Of a DNA stretch of 64,000 nt, positions 1 to 8,465 are shown in pieces. The notes under the pieces were generated by a model that was given only the letters and a program-made list of their open reading frames with translations, ran no database searches and was not told the origin of the DNA. This stretch comes from Spirillospora albida (GTDB taxonomy: Bacteria; Actinomycetota; Actinomycetes; Streptosporangiales; Streptosporangiaceae). The first letter of the stretch is position 1; every line of letters begins with the position of its first letter. Where the stretch lies: positions 310,001-374,000 of the forward strand of contig NZ_JOFJ01000001.1 in NCBI RefSeq assembly GCF_000718255.1, given 5' to 3'. The position numbers and the translations under genes are program-made.

Positions 1-634
1 CCTGCAGCACCGAGTCGTGGATGTCTCGGGCGAGCCGCTCCCGCTCCCGGGTGGCCGACTCCAGCTGCACCGCCCGCGCGAGCCGCGCCTCCGCCGCCCG
101 CGCGAGCCGCACCACGTGCCCGACGACGAACCCGGCGAGGAACAGCAGGACGATCCCGTTGACCGTGCCGCCGGTCATCCCGTCCGCCGTGCCGGCGATC
201 GCGTGCACGGCGAGGTTGGACGCGGCGAGCACGGTCGCGGCGGCCAGGCCCCAGCGGCGCCCGCCCGCGACCGCCCACGCCAGCACGGCCGCGGCGACCC
301 ACGACACCGGCAGGGTCGGACGGCCCTCCGCGATCCCGGCGTGCGTCTCCACCCACGCGGTCGTAAGGACGCAGCCGGCCGCGACGGCGAGGTCGGCGGC
401 CAGCAGCGGCCGTCCCCGGCGGCGCGGGTCGCGGAACGCCGCCACGGCCCACACCGTCCAGGCCGTCATGACGCCGAGGACGGCCCAGCCGCCCACCGGG
501 TGCGCGTACCCGCCGGCGTTCTTCGCGATCATGACGGCGGCGTAGAGCAGCGCGATGCCGCGGTACACGGCGACGGCGCGCCACAGCGCCGCCTCCAGTC
601 CCAGCGCGTCACCGCCGGCCCCGTCGGCGCCCAC
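1..634 (-). CDS. MacS-type sensor histidine kinase, N-terminal part (cut by window edge)
   Basis: This is the N-terminal 211 codons of a two-component sensor kinase; the rest lies beyond base 1. Four to six hydrophobic stretches fill the first ~170 residues. They are followed by an amphipathic helix and the dimerisation/phosphoacceptor motif ERERLARDIHDSVLQ of HisKA_3 kinases, where His is the phosphorylated residue. The membrane part resembles the N-terminal domain of MacS-like actinobacterial kinases (family knowledge). The GTG at 632-634 is the first usable start after the stop of the upstream acyltransferase, and only 27 bp separate the two genes, so they are probably co-transcribed. The ATPase domain and partner regulator are not visible. 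The signal sensed is unknown. Confidence 0.8.
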   Translation of the reverse strand, partial: MGADGAGGDALGLEAALWRAVAVYRGIALLYAAVMIAKNAGGYAHPVGGWAVLGVMTAWTVWAVAAFRDPRRRGRPLLAADLAVAAGCVLTTAWVETHAGIAEGRPTLPVSWVAAAVLAWAVAGGRRWGLAAATVLAASNLAVHAIAGTADGMTGGTVNGIVLLFLAGFVVGHVVRLARAAEARLARAVQLESATRERERLARDIHDSVLQ

Positions 635-661
635 GACCGCCCGCGTGCTACCGCCCGTGGC

Positions 662-1381
662 TCAGTCCTCCTCGTCGTCCACCGGGCGGACCGCCTTGCC
701 CGCCATCTCCGCCTTCACCTCGGCGGCGTACCGGTCGACGTACTCCTGCCCGGACAGGTCCCTGATCGCCTGCATGATCTCGTCGGTGATCGCGCGGAGC
801 ACCTCGCGGTCGTCCTCGCGGCCGTAGTGGCGGGAGAAGTCCAGCGGCTTCCCGAACCGGACGCCCGGACGGACGCCCAGCCGCGGCAGCCGCCGTCCGG
901 CCGGCATCAGCTCGAACGTGTTGATCATGGCCATCGGGATCACCGGGACGCGGGACTGCAGCGCCAGCCGCGCCACCCCCGTCTTCCCCCGGTACAGCCG
1001 GTTGTCGGGGGCTCGGGTGCCCTCCGGGTAGATCCCGAGCAGCTTGCCCTCCGCCAGGATCCGCAGGCCCGTCCGGAGCGCCGCCTCCGACGCCGACCCG
1101 CCGGTCCGGTCGACCGGCACCACGCCCACGCCGGTGAAGAACGCCTTGCTGATCAGGCCCTTGAGTCCCTTGCCGGTGAAGTACTCGCCCTTGCCGATGA
1201 AGAAGATCGGGCGCATCAGGGGCAGCGGCCCGAAGAAGTGGTCGGCGAACGACAGGTGGTTGCTGACCATCAGGGCCGGGCCGCGCTTCGGCACGTTGCG
1301 CATCCCCCGGTTCCGCGGCCGCCACAGCAGGTACATGACGGGCGACAGGACGATCCTCAGCAGGATCCAGAACCACAGCAT
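662..1381 (-). CDS. 1-acyl-sn-glycerol-3-phosphate acyltransferase (PlsC family)
   Basis: A 239-residue membrane-associated acyltransferase that should transfer an acyl chain to lysophosphatidic acid in phospholipid synthesis. It has the N-terminal hydrophobic anchor expected, the catalytic HX4D motif in SNHLSFADHFF, the substrate motif YPEGTRAPDN, and the VPVIPMAM block, all in family order. The start is the ATG encoding MLWFW; the longer open frame upstream is low-complexity and not coding-like. The C-terminal tail is acidic (DDEED). It corresponds in position to Rv2182c of M. tuberculosis (recalled synteny). It leads into the sensor kinase gene on the same strand. Confidence 0.92.
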   Translation of the reverse strand: MLWFWILLRIVLSPVMYLLWRPRNRGMRNVPKRGPALMVSNHLSFADHFFGPLPLMRPIFFIGKGEYFTGKGLKGLISKAFFTGVGVVPVDRTGGSASEAALRTGLRILAEGKLLGIYPEGTRAPDNRLYRGKTGVARLALQSRVPVIPMAMINTFELMPAGRRLPRLGVRPGVRFGKPLDFSRHYGREDDREVLRAITDEIMQAIRDLSGQEYVDRYAAEVKAEMAGKAVRPVDDEED

Positions 1382-1711
1382 GCCGACGCCTTCCTCCGGC
1401 CGCGGGTGCGGCGCGCTCAGGTCCCCGTCCGTGCCGGGGAGACGATGGGACATCTTCCCATCCCCCGCCCGGCCCGCCCACCGCCGCCCTCGGGTCGTCC
1501 CGTCCCGGCGGCGCCGGGCGCGGGTTGACCGTAGGCTCGGGGAAGCAATGTGAATCGGGTGTGCCCGGGGGCTTGTACCGGGCGGCGCAGCGAATACCGT
1601 GGGACACACGTTTCGGGGTGTCCGGAGTGCCGCCGGTGCCCGGGCACATGTCAGAGGGGGAGCGGAGGCCGCCATGCCGGTGCAGCCGGAGTCGTCGAGG
1701 GAGCCGGCCCC
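1382..1711. other. Divergent intergenic region with a short leader ORF
   Basis: This 330-bp gap lies between the divergent acyltransferase and the membrane-anchored hypothetical gene, so promoters for both should be here. The only ORF-like item I can support is a 13-codon reading frame at 1674-1715 (listed separately). A TTGACC hexamer occurs near 1525 but no convincing -10 element pairs with it. Confidence 0.5.
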
Positions 1712-1715
1712 GTGA
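1674..1715 (+). CDS. Candidate 13-codon leader ORF overlapping the next start
   Basis: An ATG preceded by a strong purine-rich ribosome binding site (GGAGCGGAGG, 7 bases upstream) opens a 13-codon frame, MPVQPESSREPAP. Its TGA overlaps the GTG start of the following gene (GTGA). The arrangement suggests translational coupling from a leader peptide. The alternative is that this ATG is the true start of the downstream protein, with a frameshift here. Which is right cannot be decided from one sequence. Confidence 0.35.
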   Translation: MPVQPESSREPAP

Positions 1716-2524
1716 ACCGCCGCGGCAACGGGCTGACAGCGGACGACTACGCCCCGCTGGCCGACCTCGCCCCGCATCTCGCCGACGCGATGCTCACCGC
1801 GCTCGGCGAGGCCGGTGTGGCGGCGTACGCGGCCTCGCCGCCGGGGGCCGACGAGCCCGGCGACGACCTCGACCGCCTGTACGTGGACGCGGCGATGAAG
1901 CCGGCCGCCGAGGGCATCCTGCGCAACCACCTCACCCGGCTGCGGGACGCGGCCGGGCGCGGCGAGGGCGCGGACCGCGCCGACGCCGACGCCGACCTCC
2001 CCGACATCGACGTGAACGACCCGGCCGCACCCGGCCACGCCCAGGAGCGGGGCGCCGACTCGGCGCCGGGCCTCGCCGAGCGCGACGAGGACGCGATCTG
2101 GGCCGAGATCGTCGCCGGCTTCGACACCGCGCCCGAGGGCGACGAGGTCCCCTGGCCCGACCAGGAGAACATCGACGAGCCCGCCGCGCCGCCGCGCGAG
2201 GGCGACGACCGCACCGGCCGCCTCCCCGCCGCCCGCGTCATCCGCCCCGCCGACACCCACGGGATCCCGCCGGACGAGGACGATGAGGGCCACTACCTCC
2301 CCCCGCCGCCTCCGCCGCTCCCGGCGGCCGACCCGCTGACGAAGGGCGCGTGGATCGCGCTCGTCGGCGGGCCGGTGTACCTTCTGGTCACGGTCATCCT
2401 CGACTGGGAGGTACCCGGCTGGGCCGCGTTCCTCGCGGTCGCCGCGTTCATCGGCGGTTTCGTGACGCTGGTGCTCCGGATGGGCGACGAGCCCCGAGAC
2501 CCGGACGACGGCGCCGTCGTCTAG
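1712..2524 (+). CDS. Hypothetical acidic protein with two C-terminal membrane segments
   Basis: A 270-residue protein of unknown function. Residues 1-75 form a short helical domain (DDYAPLADLAPHLADAMLTA). Residues ~75-190 are low-complexity, acidic and proline-rich, likely disordered. The end has two closely spaced hydrophobic helices (ALVGGPVYLLVTVILDW and AAFLAVAAFIGGFVTLVL) followed by a short acidic cytoplasmic tail. This build (soluble head, linker, C-terminal hairpin anchor) recurs in actinomycete hypothetical proteins. The GTG is supported by GAGGGAG eight bases upstream and by coupling to the leader ORF. The gene stands alone and runs toward the EEP nuclease gene. No catalytic motif was seen. 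Confidence 0.8.
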   Translation: MNRRGNGLTADDYAPLADLAPHLADAMLTALGEAGVAAYAASPPGADEPGDDLDRLYVDAAMKPAAEGILRNHLTRLRDAAGRGEGADRADADADLPDIDVNDPAAPGHAQERGADSAPGLAERDEDAIWAEIVAGFDTAPEGDEVPWPDQENIDEPAAPPREGDDRTGRLPAARVIRPADTHGIPPDEDDEGHYLPPPPPPLPAADPLTKGAWIALVGGPVYLLVTVILDWEVPGWAAFLAVAAFIGGFVTLVLRMGDEPRDPDDGAVV

Positions 2525-2590
2525 GCCCTCCCCCGCGAAGTCAGGGCGCGGGGACAGGGGGCCACCGGCGCGGCCCGCGGCCGGGCGTCC

Positions 2591-3316
2591 TCAGCGCGCG
2601 GCCTCGTCCGGGCCGGGGAGGCGCAGGTCGGCCACGACCGGTCGGTGGTCGGTGGCCAGCACGTAGTCCGGCTCGAGCGCTCCGTCGCCGACCGGGACCC
2701 CGCAGCCGATGACCTCCACGTTCCGGTCCGCGAAGACTCCGTCGATGCGCCTGTGCGGGTTCCGCGCGCTGAACGTCGGCGCCGCGCCCGCGGGGGCCAC
2801 CGCGTGGGCGTCCTGGAAGACCGAGGTCAGAAGGGTCCAGGACGGCCCGCCCGGCTCCTCGTTGATGTCGCCCTGCAGGACCACCGGGGCGCCGTAGCGG
2901 GCCCTGGCGCGGTCGAGGCGGGTGAGGATCTCCCCCACATGGCGCCGGCGGGGGTCCGGCATCAGGTCCAGGTGGGTGCTCGCCGCGATCAGGCGGGTGC
3001 CGTGGATCTCCAGCGCCGCCAGGGCGAGGGCGCGGCGGTGCAGGCCCGGCGCGCGGCTGAGCAGGTGGAACTCGCCGCGGACGCGCTCCAAGTGCGGGGC
3101 CGCGAGCACGGCCAGGCCGCAGGCGCGGCGGCCCGCGACCACGCGCATCCCCACGGCGCGGGCGAGGCGGCGGCGCTGGACCCGCCAGGTGCGGAAGCGG
3201 GGGACCTCCTGGAGGCACAGGACGTCCGGGGCGATCGCCCGGACGACCCGGGCCACCGCGGCCGGGTCGTCCCGCAGCGACCGGATGTTGTAGCCGAGCA
3301 GGCGGACCGGGGGCAC
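2591..3316 (-). CDS. Endonuclease/exonuclease/phosphatase (EEP) family protein
   Basis: A 241-residue protein of the Mg2+-dependent EEP fold (DNase I, exonuclease III, inositol phosphatases). The motifs occur in order: GYNIRS near the start, LQEVP (metal-binding Glu), ASTHLDL, LQGDINEEPG (Asp/Asn), RRIDGVFA, and the final TDHRPVVADL with the catalytic Asp-His pair. There is no signal peptide, so it is probably cytoplasmic. The substrate (nucleic acid or phosphoester) cannot be told from sequence. The GTG start lies one base past the stop of the glucokinase gene, so the two are tightly coupled in one transcript. Confidence 0.85.
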   Translation of the reverse strand: MPPVRLLGYNIRSLRDDPAAVARVVRAIAPDVLCLQEVPRFRTWRVQRRRLARAVGMRVVAGRRACGLAVLAAPHLERVRGEFHLLSRAPGLHRRALALAALEIHGTRLIAASTHLDLMPDPRRRHVGEILTRLDRARARYGAPVVLQGDINEEPGGPSWTLLTSVFQDAHAVAPAGAAPTFSARNPHRRIDGVFADRNVEVIGCGVPVGDGALEPDYVLATDHRPVVADLRLPGPDEAAR

Positions 3317-3317
3317 G

Positions 3318-4277
3318 TCAGCCCGTCGCGGGCCGGGCGCGGGCCAGGTCGGCGGCGCCGACGATGCCCGCGGCGGAGCCGAGCTCGGCGATGCGGATGT
3401 CGGGCAGGGGGCGGTGGCCGCGTCCGGTCAGGGCCGACTCGAACGCGGCGCGGACCGGGTCGAGCAGCAGGTCGCCGGCGTCCGAGAGGCCGCCGCCGAT
3501 GATGAAAGCGCCCGGGTCGAGGATCGCGCTGAGGTCGGCGAGGCCCTGGCCGGTCCAGTGGGCGACCGTCCGGAAGCACTCCAGCGCCGCGGTGTCGCCC
3601 TCCCGGGCGGCCTGCGTGACCTCCGGCCCGCTGATCCCCTCGGGGCGGCCGTCGCCGAGCTCCAGCAGGCGGCCCGCCATCGCGGGCGCGACCCGCGCCA
3701 GCTCCCGCGCCTCGTGGACGAGGGCGTTCCCGCTCGCGTACTGCTCCCAGCAGCCGCGGTTGCCGCATCCGCAGCGCCGCCCGTCCGGGACGACGCGGAC
3801 GTGGCCCACCTCGGCCCCGATCCCGAACCGGCCCCGGTACAGCTCGCCGTTGATGATGATCCCGGCGCCGATCCCGGTGCCGAGGGTGACCAGCACGAGG
3901 AAGTTCTCGCCCCGTCCGGCACCGAACCGCGCCTCGCCCCAGGCGGTGGCGTTGCCGTCGTTCTCGACGACGACCGGCAGCCCGACCCGGCTCTCGACCT
4001 TCTCCTTGATCGGCTCGTCCCGCCACGCGAGGTTCGGGGCGAACAGGACGGTGGAACGCGTCTCGTCGACGAACCCGGCCGTGCCGAGGCCGACCGCCGA
4101 CACCTCCTCGAACTTGCCCTTCAGCAGGTCGACGACCTCGGCGATGACGTCGGCGGTCTCCTTGGGGTTGGTCGAGGGAGTCGGCCGGCGGACCTTCTCC
4201 AGGATCGTCCCCCGGTCGTCGACGACCCCGGCGGCGACCTTCGTGCCGCCCACATCAACGCCGATCGTCAGGGCCAT
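3318..4277 (-). CDS. glkA: ROK-family glucokinase
   Basis: A 319-residue ATP-dependent hexose kinase (glucose to glucose-6-phosphate). It starts with the phosphate-binding loop IGVDVGGTK and has the sugar/catalytic region VENDGNATAWGE. The ROK signature GAEVGHVRVVP is followed by the zinc-binding CGCGNRGCWEQ cluster, with His and three Cys as expected. There is no N-terminal DNA-binding domain, so it is an enzyme and not a ROK repressor. In actinomycetes this class of GlkA also takes part in carbon catabolite repression (family knowledge). It is immediately upstream of the EEP gene and 46 bp downstream of the SRPBCC gene on the same strand, suggesting one operon. Confidence 0.93.
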   Translation of the reverse strand: MALTIGVDVGGTKVAAGVVDDRGTILEKVRRPTPSTNPKETADVIAEVVDLLKGKFEEVSAVGLGTAGFVDETRSTVLFAPNLAWRDEPIKEKVESRVGLPVVVENDGNATAWGEARFGAGRGENFLVLVTLGTGIGAGIIINGELYRGRFGIGAEVGHVRVVPDGRRCGCGNRGCWEQYASGNALVHEARELARVAPAMAGRLLELGDGRPEGISGPEVTQAAREGDTAALECFRTVAHWTGQGLADLSAILDPGAFIIGGGLSDAGDLLLDPVRAAFESALTGRGHRPLPDIRIAELGSAAGIVGAADLARARPATG

Positions 4278-4323
4278 GTAACGCTTCCTCCTCCTTGGTC
4301 CGCCCGGGTGCGGCCCGGTCCGC

Positions 4324-4758
4324 TCAGCTTTCGACGTGCTTCTTGAGGCCCTTGAGCGCCGAGTCGATGATCCGCTTCTCGCCCTTGCGCTTGACCATGC
4401 CGATCATGGGGACGCGCACGTCCACGGCGAGCTCGTAGGTGACCTCGGTGCCGCCGGGGGCGTCGTCCAGGCGGTAGGAGCCGTGCAGGCCGGTGACGAC
4501 GGAGCCCTTGTCGACCAGTTCCCACGTGACCTGCTCGTCGCCCTCCCACGTGTAGGCGAGGCCGACGGTGTCGCTGAACGGGCCGCCGTCGAACGTCAGC
4601 CGGGCGCGGACGGCGCGGCCGTCGGCGGCGCGATCCTCGACGGTGATCTCACGGATCCCGCTGGCCCAGTCCGGATAGGCCTCCAGGTCGGCGATCACCG
4701 CCATGATCTCGGCCTTCCCGGCCTTGACGGCGATGGAAGAACTCGTGCGGTCCGCCAT
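4324..4758 (-). CDS. SRPBCC (START/polyketide cyclase-like) family protein
   Basis: A 144-residue single-domain protein with the helix-grip fold that forms a hydrophobic ligand pocket. Visible hallmarks are the N-terminal VIADLEAYPDWASGIREI segment, a run of beta strands ending in GTEVTYELAVDVRVPM, and the long C-terminal helix RIIDSALKGLKKHV. The ATG (MADRTSSS) is preceded by GGAGGGAA, so the longer upstream frame was rejected. The position matches Rv2185c of M. tuberculosis (recalled). The ligand is unknown; members bind lipids, polyketides or coenzyme Q-like molecules. No catalytic residues can be assigned. Confidence 0.87.
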   Translation of the reverse strand: MADRTSSSIAVKAGKAEIMAVIADLEAYPDWASGIREITVEDRAADGRAVRARLTFDGGPFSDTVGLAYTWEGDEQVTWELVDKGSVVTGLHGSYRLDDAPGGTEVTYELAVDVRVPMIGMVKRKGEKRIIDSALKGLKKHVES

Positions 4759-4821
4759 GTGCGTTTCCCTCCGGCTCTCCGTTGGTCCTCCTGAAGTATC
4801 TTGCACACCGGCCCGGCGGTG

Positions 4822-5589
4822 TCACACCGACAGGACGTACGGCACGCCGCCCGCCCGGAAGTGGCCGACGTTCACGCATTCCGTGCGTCCGATCCGGATC
4901 CGGCGGGCGAGCGGCTGGTGCACGTGCCCGAAAAGGACGTACCTCGGCTGCGTCCGGTGAATCGCGTCCAGCACCGCCTCGCTGCCCCGCTCGAACCGGC
5001 GGGCGACGGTGTCGTAGAGGAGCTCGGGGACGGCGGGCGGGATGTGGCAGCACAGCACGTCGACCGCGCCGACGGCCTCGACCTTCGCCGCGTACTCGTC
5101 GTCGTCGATCTCGTAGGGGGTGCGGTACTCGGTGCGCAGGCCGCCGCCGACGAACCCGAAGCGCAGGCCCCCGATCTCGGCGACCTCGCCGTCCAGGACC
5201 CGGTGCCCCTCCCGCAGGTGCGAGCCCCACCTGTGCGGGACGTCGACGTTCCCGTACGTCAGGTAGGCGGGGGCGGGCATGGCCGCGAACAGCTCGGCGT
5301 ACTGGCGGTCGACGGCCCGCTCGATGTGCGACCACGCGTCCCCGCCGAGGGACGCCCACATGCTCCTGGAGAACGCCCGCGCCTCCTCGAACCGCCGCGC
5401 GGTGCGCAGCGCGATGAACCGGTCGGCGTTCTCCTGCCCGAACAGGTCGGCGAAGATGCCCTGGCCGTGGTCCTCGTAGTCGATGAACAGGATCAGGTCG
5501 CCGAGGCAGATGAACACGTCGGCGCCGTCCGCCGCGCCCTTCAACGCGTCCGCGCGGCCGTGGACGTCGCTCACCACGTGGATCCTCAT
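4822..5589 (-). CDS. Calcineurin-like metallophosphoesterase
   Basis: A 255-residue cytoplasmic phosphoesterase with all dimetal motifs: VVSDVHG at the N-terminus, CLGDLI, YGNVDVPHRW, the CCHIPPA histidine, and FGHVHQPLAR near the C-terminus. A helical insert of about 55 residues (FADLFGQENADRF onwards) sits between the second and third motifs. Family members hydrolyse phosphomonoesters, phosphodiesters or cyclic nucleotides; the specificity here is unknown. It lies 63 bp upstream of the SRPBCC gene on the same strand, so the metallophosphoesterase, SRPBCC, glucokinase and EEP genes may form one transcription unit. Confidence 0.9.
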   Translation of the reverse strand: MRIHVVSDVHGRADALKGAADGADVFICLGDLILFIDYEDHGQGIFADLFGQENADRFIALRTARRFEEARAFSRSMWASLGGDAWSHIERAVDRQYAELFAAMPAPAYLTYGNVDVPHRWGSHLREGHRVLDGEVAEIGGLRFGFVGGGLRTEYRTPYEIDDDEYAAKVEAVGAVDVLCCHIPPAVPELLYDTVARRFERGSEAVLDAIHRTQPRYVLFGHVHQPLARRIRIGRTECVNVGHFRAGGVPYVLSV

Positions 5590-5645
5590 GAAACGACTCT
5601 AATGGGACACCGTGCCCCCAACCACTGCACCGCCGCGGGCCGTCC

Positions 5646-6353
5646 TCAGCCGGTGGCGGCGGACACGAGCGTGCGCCACTCCCGGACGAGGTCGGGGTCG
5701 ATCGGCTCGTCCCAGTCGCCGGCGTGCCGGACGGCCGTCCCGACGTGGAAGGCGTCGACCCCGGCGGCGGCGAGCACCGCGACGTGCCGGCGGCGCAGCC
5801 CTCCGCCCGCCATGATCATCGAGGCCGGCGCCGGCCCCTCGGCGGCCCGCCGGACGAGGGTGTCGAGCCCCGCGTCCACGCCCCGGGCGGCACCCGCGGT
5901 GAGGACGGTGTCGAGGCCCGCGTCGAGCCCCGCGCCGAGGTCGCGGACGGCCCGCCACGCCTGGGCGGGGTCGGCGGCGTGGTCCACCGCCCGGTGGAAC
6001 GTCCACGGCAGCGCGCCGGCGGTCGCGGCGAGCTTGCCGGTGGCGCCCGCGTCGATGTGCCCGGACGGGTCGAGGAACCCGAACACGAAGCCGTCCGCGC
6101 CGGCGGCGGCGAGATCGGAGGCGGCGGCGCAGAGCCGGTCGAGTTCGGCGCCGGTGGTGCGGAACCCGGCGTTGGCCCGCAGCATCACCCGCATCGGCAG
6201 GGTGGTGGCCGCCCGTATCGCCTCGACCACGTGCGGGTCGGGGGTGAGCCCGTCGGCCGCCATGTCGGCGACGACCTCGATCCGGTCGGCGCCGCCGTCC
6301 TGCGCTGCCCGCGCGTCATCGGCGGTCAGCGCGATCACCTCGAGCAGCGACAT
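5646..6353 (-). CDS. cutC: CutC family TIM-barrel protein
   Basis: A 235-residue protein with the CutC TIM-barrel pattern: LLEVIALTADDARAAQDGGA, RIEVVADMAADGLTP, MRVMLRANAGF, DGFVFGFLDPSGHID, TFHRAVDHAADP, and near the end FHVGTAVRH. The family was named for copper tolerance in E. coli, but a direct copper role has been questioned and the catalytic activity remains unclear (family knowledge). The start is the ATG at MSLLEV; the 41-residue upstream extension is arginine-rich and lacks a ribosome binding site. It is separated from the metallophosphoesterase by 56 bp on the same strand and diverges from the acyl-CoA synthetase. Confidence 0.88.
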   Translation of the reverse strand: MSLLEVIALTADDARAAQDGGADRIEVVADMAADGLTPDPHVVEAIRAATTLPMRVMLRANAGFRTTGAELDRLCAAASDLAAAGADGFVFGFLDPSGHIDAGATGKLAATAGALPWTFHRAVDHAADPAQAWRAVRDLGAGLDAGLDTVLTAGAARGVDAGLDTLVRRAAEGPAPASMIMAGGGLRRRHVAVLAAAGVDAFHVGTAVRHAGDWDEPIDPDLVREWRTLVSAATG

Positions 6354-6593
6354 GCGTCCCCCGAATTCCCGTGCGTGGCGGCCGGTGTGCGCCCAGCGTA
6401 GGCGAGGCCCCGCCGGCCGGTGGGAGCCGACCCGGCCGTCTTTGCACAGCCTTAACCGGCCTGTCCCCCGGACCACCGCGGATGTGGCGAACGGGAGGGT
6501 CTGCCGTTTTACCTACCGATGGGTATCATTCACCCACTGGAGAAGCGCTCGTCGACTTCCCCGCCGTCCCTGAGAAGAACCGAGGAGTGGGCC

Positions 6594-8381
6594 GTGCGCG
6601 AATTCAGCGTCCCCGCGATGGTGGAGGTCAGCGACTCCGCCAACCTGACCGACGCGCCCTTCGACCGCGCCGCCGAGAACCCCGGCGCCGTCGTGCTGCG
6701 CCGCAAGAGCGGCGACGCCTGGAGCGCCGTCACCGCGGCCGAGTTCGCGGCCGAGGTCGCGGGGGTGGCCAAGGGCCTCGTCGCGGCCGGGATCGAGCCC
6801 GGCGACCGCGTCGGCCTGCTGTCGCGGACCCGCTACGAGTGGACCGTCCTCGACTACGCCATCTGGGCGGCCGGCGCCGTCGTGGTGCCGATCTACGAGA
6901 CGTCCTCCGCCGAGCAGATCGAGTGGATCCTCGGCGACTCCGGAGCCAAGGGCGTGTTCGCCGAGACGGCCCAGCACGTCGCGGACGTCGAGAGCGTGGC
7001 GGGGAGCCTGCCCGACCTGGCCCACGTCTGGGGCATCGACGCGGGCGCCGTCGCGGCGGTGACCGCGAACGGCGCGGACCTGCCGGGCGACGTGGTGGCC
7101 GAGCGCCGCCACTCCCGGGGCGGCTCCGACATCGCCACCCTCGTCTACACCTCCGGCACCACCGGCCGGCCCAAGGGCTGCGAGATCACCCACGGGAACC
7201 TGGTGGCGACGGCCCGCAACGCGATCCAGGGCGCGATCGCCGAGGTGGCGGTGGACGGCAGCGCCACGCTGCTGTTCCTGCCGCTCGCGCACGTGTTCGC
7301 GCGGCTGATCGAGGTGGCCTGCGTCGAGGGCGGCATCATCCTCGGCCACAGCGACATCCCGAACCTGCTGCCCGACCTCGCGACCTACAAGCCGACGTTC
7401 CTGCTCGCCGTCCCGCGCGTGTTCGAGAAGGTCTACAACGGCGCCGAGCAGAAGGCCGCCGCCGCCGGCAAGGGCAGGATCTTCGCGAAGGCCGCCGACA
7501 CCGCCGTCGCCTACAGCCGCTCGCTCGACACGGGCGGACCGGGGCTCGGCCTCAAGATCAAGCACAGGCTCTTCGACGTGCTCGTCTACGGCAAGCTGCG
7601 CGAGGCCGTCGGCGGGCACGTCCAGTACGCGGTCTCGGGCGGCGCCGCGCTCGGGGAGCGGCTCGGCCACTTCTTCCGCGGCGTCGGCATCATCATCCTG
7701 GAGGGCTACGGCCTGACCGAGACCACCGCGCCCGCCGCGGTCAACCGGCCCGGCGCCCTCAAGATCGGCACGGTCGGGCAGCCCATTCCGGGCGTGGACA
7801 TCAGGATCGCCGAGGACGGCGAGGTGCTCGTCCGGGGCATCAACGTCCTGCGCGGCTACTGGAACAACGAGGCCGCCACCAAGGAGGCCATCGAGGACGG
7901 CTGGTTCCGCACCGGCGACCTCGGCGCGCTCGACGCGGACGGCTTCCTGAAGATCACCGGCCGGAAGAAGGAGATCCTCGTCACCGCGGCCGGCAAGAAC
8001 GTCGCACCCGCCCCGCTCGAGGACCGGCTGCGCGCCCACCCGCTGATCAGCCAGTGCCTGGTCGTCGGCGACGGCCGCAAGTTCATCAGCGCCCTCGTCA
8101 CGCTGGACGAGGAGGCGCTCGGCCCGTGGAAGGAGCGGCACGGCAAGCCCGCCGCGATGTCGGTGGACGAACTGCGCCGCGACCCCGAACTGATCGCCGA
8201 GATCGAGGGCGCGGTCGCGAACGCGAACAAGTCCGTCAGCCACGCCGAGGCCATCAAGAAGCACGTGATCCTCGGCGTCGACTTCACCGAGGAGGCCGGG
8301 CACATGACCCCGAGCCTGAAGGTGAAGCGCAACGTGGTCATGAAGGACTTCGCAGACGAGATCGAGGCCCTCTACACCTGA
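6594..8381 (+). CDS. fadD15: Long-chain fatty-acid-CoA ligase (FadD15-like)
   Basis: A 595-residue acyl-adenylate-forming enzyme that activates fatty acids to acyl-CoA. The AMP-binding P-loop is LVYTSGTTGRPKGCEITHG. It is followed by FLPLAHVFAR, the ILEGYGLTETTA motif, the ATP-contacting GWFRTGDLG, and the hinge ITGRKKEILVTAAGKNVAP. The length and the ~100-residue insertion before GYGLTE fit the long bacterial LACS type. The GTG is chosen because GAGGAG lies six bases upstream; the 25-residue extension has no such signal. It matches the position of fadD15 (Rv2187) next to pimB' in mycobacteria (recalled), except that ~8 kb of other genes now separate the two. Confidence 0.92.
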   Translation: MREFSVPAMVEVSDSANLTDAPFDRAAENPGAVVLRRKSGDAWSAVTAAEFAAEVAGVAKGLVAAGIEPGDRVGLLSRTRYEWTVLDYAIWAAGAVVVPIYETSSAEQIEWILGDSGAKGVFAETAQHVADVESVAGSLPDLAHVWGIDAGAVAAVTANGADLPGDVVAERRHSRGGSDIATLVYTSGTTGRPKGCEITHGNLVATARNAIQGAIAEVAVDGSATLLFLPLAHVFARLIEVACVEGGIILGHSDIPNLLPDLATYKPTFLLAVPRVFEKVYNGAEQKAAAAGKGRIFAKAADTAVAYSRSLDTGGPGLGLKIKHRLFDVLVYGKLREAVGGHVQYAVSGGAALGERLGHFFRGVGIIILEGYGLTETTAPAAVNRPGALKIGTVGQPIPGVDIRIAEDGEVLVRGINVLRGYWNNEAATKEAIEDGWFRTGDLGALDADGFLKITGRKKEILVTAAGKNVAPAPLEDRLRAHPLISQCLVVGDGRKFISALVTLDEEALGPWKERHGKPAAMSVDELRRDPELIAEIEGAVANANKSVSHAEAIKKHVILGVDFTEEAGHMTPSLKVKRNVVMKDFADEIEALYT

Positions 8382-8405
8382 TCCACGCGGGCACCGCATG
8401 CGGAC

Positions 8406-8445
8406 GGCGTGCCGCCCCGGGGAGCGATCCCCGGGGCGGCACGCC
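8406..8445. terminator. Bidirectional hairpin terminator between fadD15 and the DUF1996 gene
   Basis: A perfect 18-bp inverted repeat (arms 8406-8423 and 8428-8445) around a GCGA tetraloop, followed by GCTTT. It sits between two convergent genes and should stop transcription from either side. Confidence 0.85.
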
Positions 8446-8465
8446 GCTTTCGTTCCGGGTGCGGG

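Noticed and set aside
662..2293. 543-codon extension of the acyltransferase frame
   Set aside because: The part before MLWFW is low-complexity, overlaps the oppositely oriented hypothetical gene and has no family similarity.
3414..4346. Long open frames antisense to the glucokinase gene and many like them elsewhere
   Set aside because: In DNA this GC-rich, stop codons are rare in all frames. The antisense products are low-complexity Arg/Pro/Ala/Gly and match no family, while the sense frames carry full motif sets.
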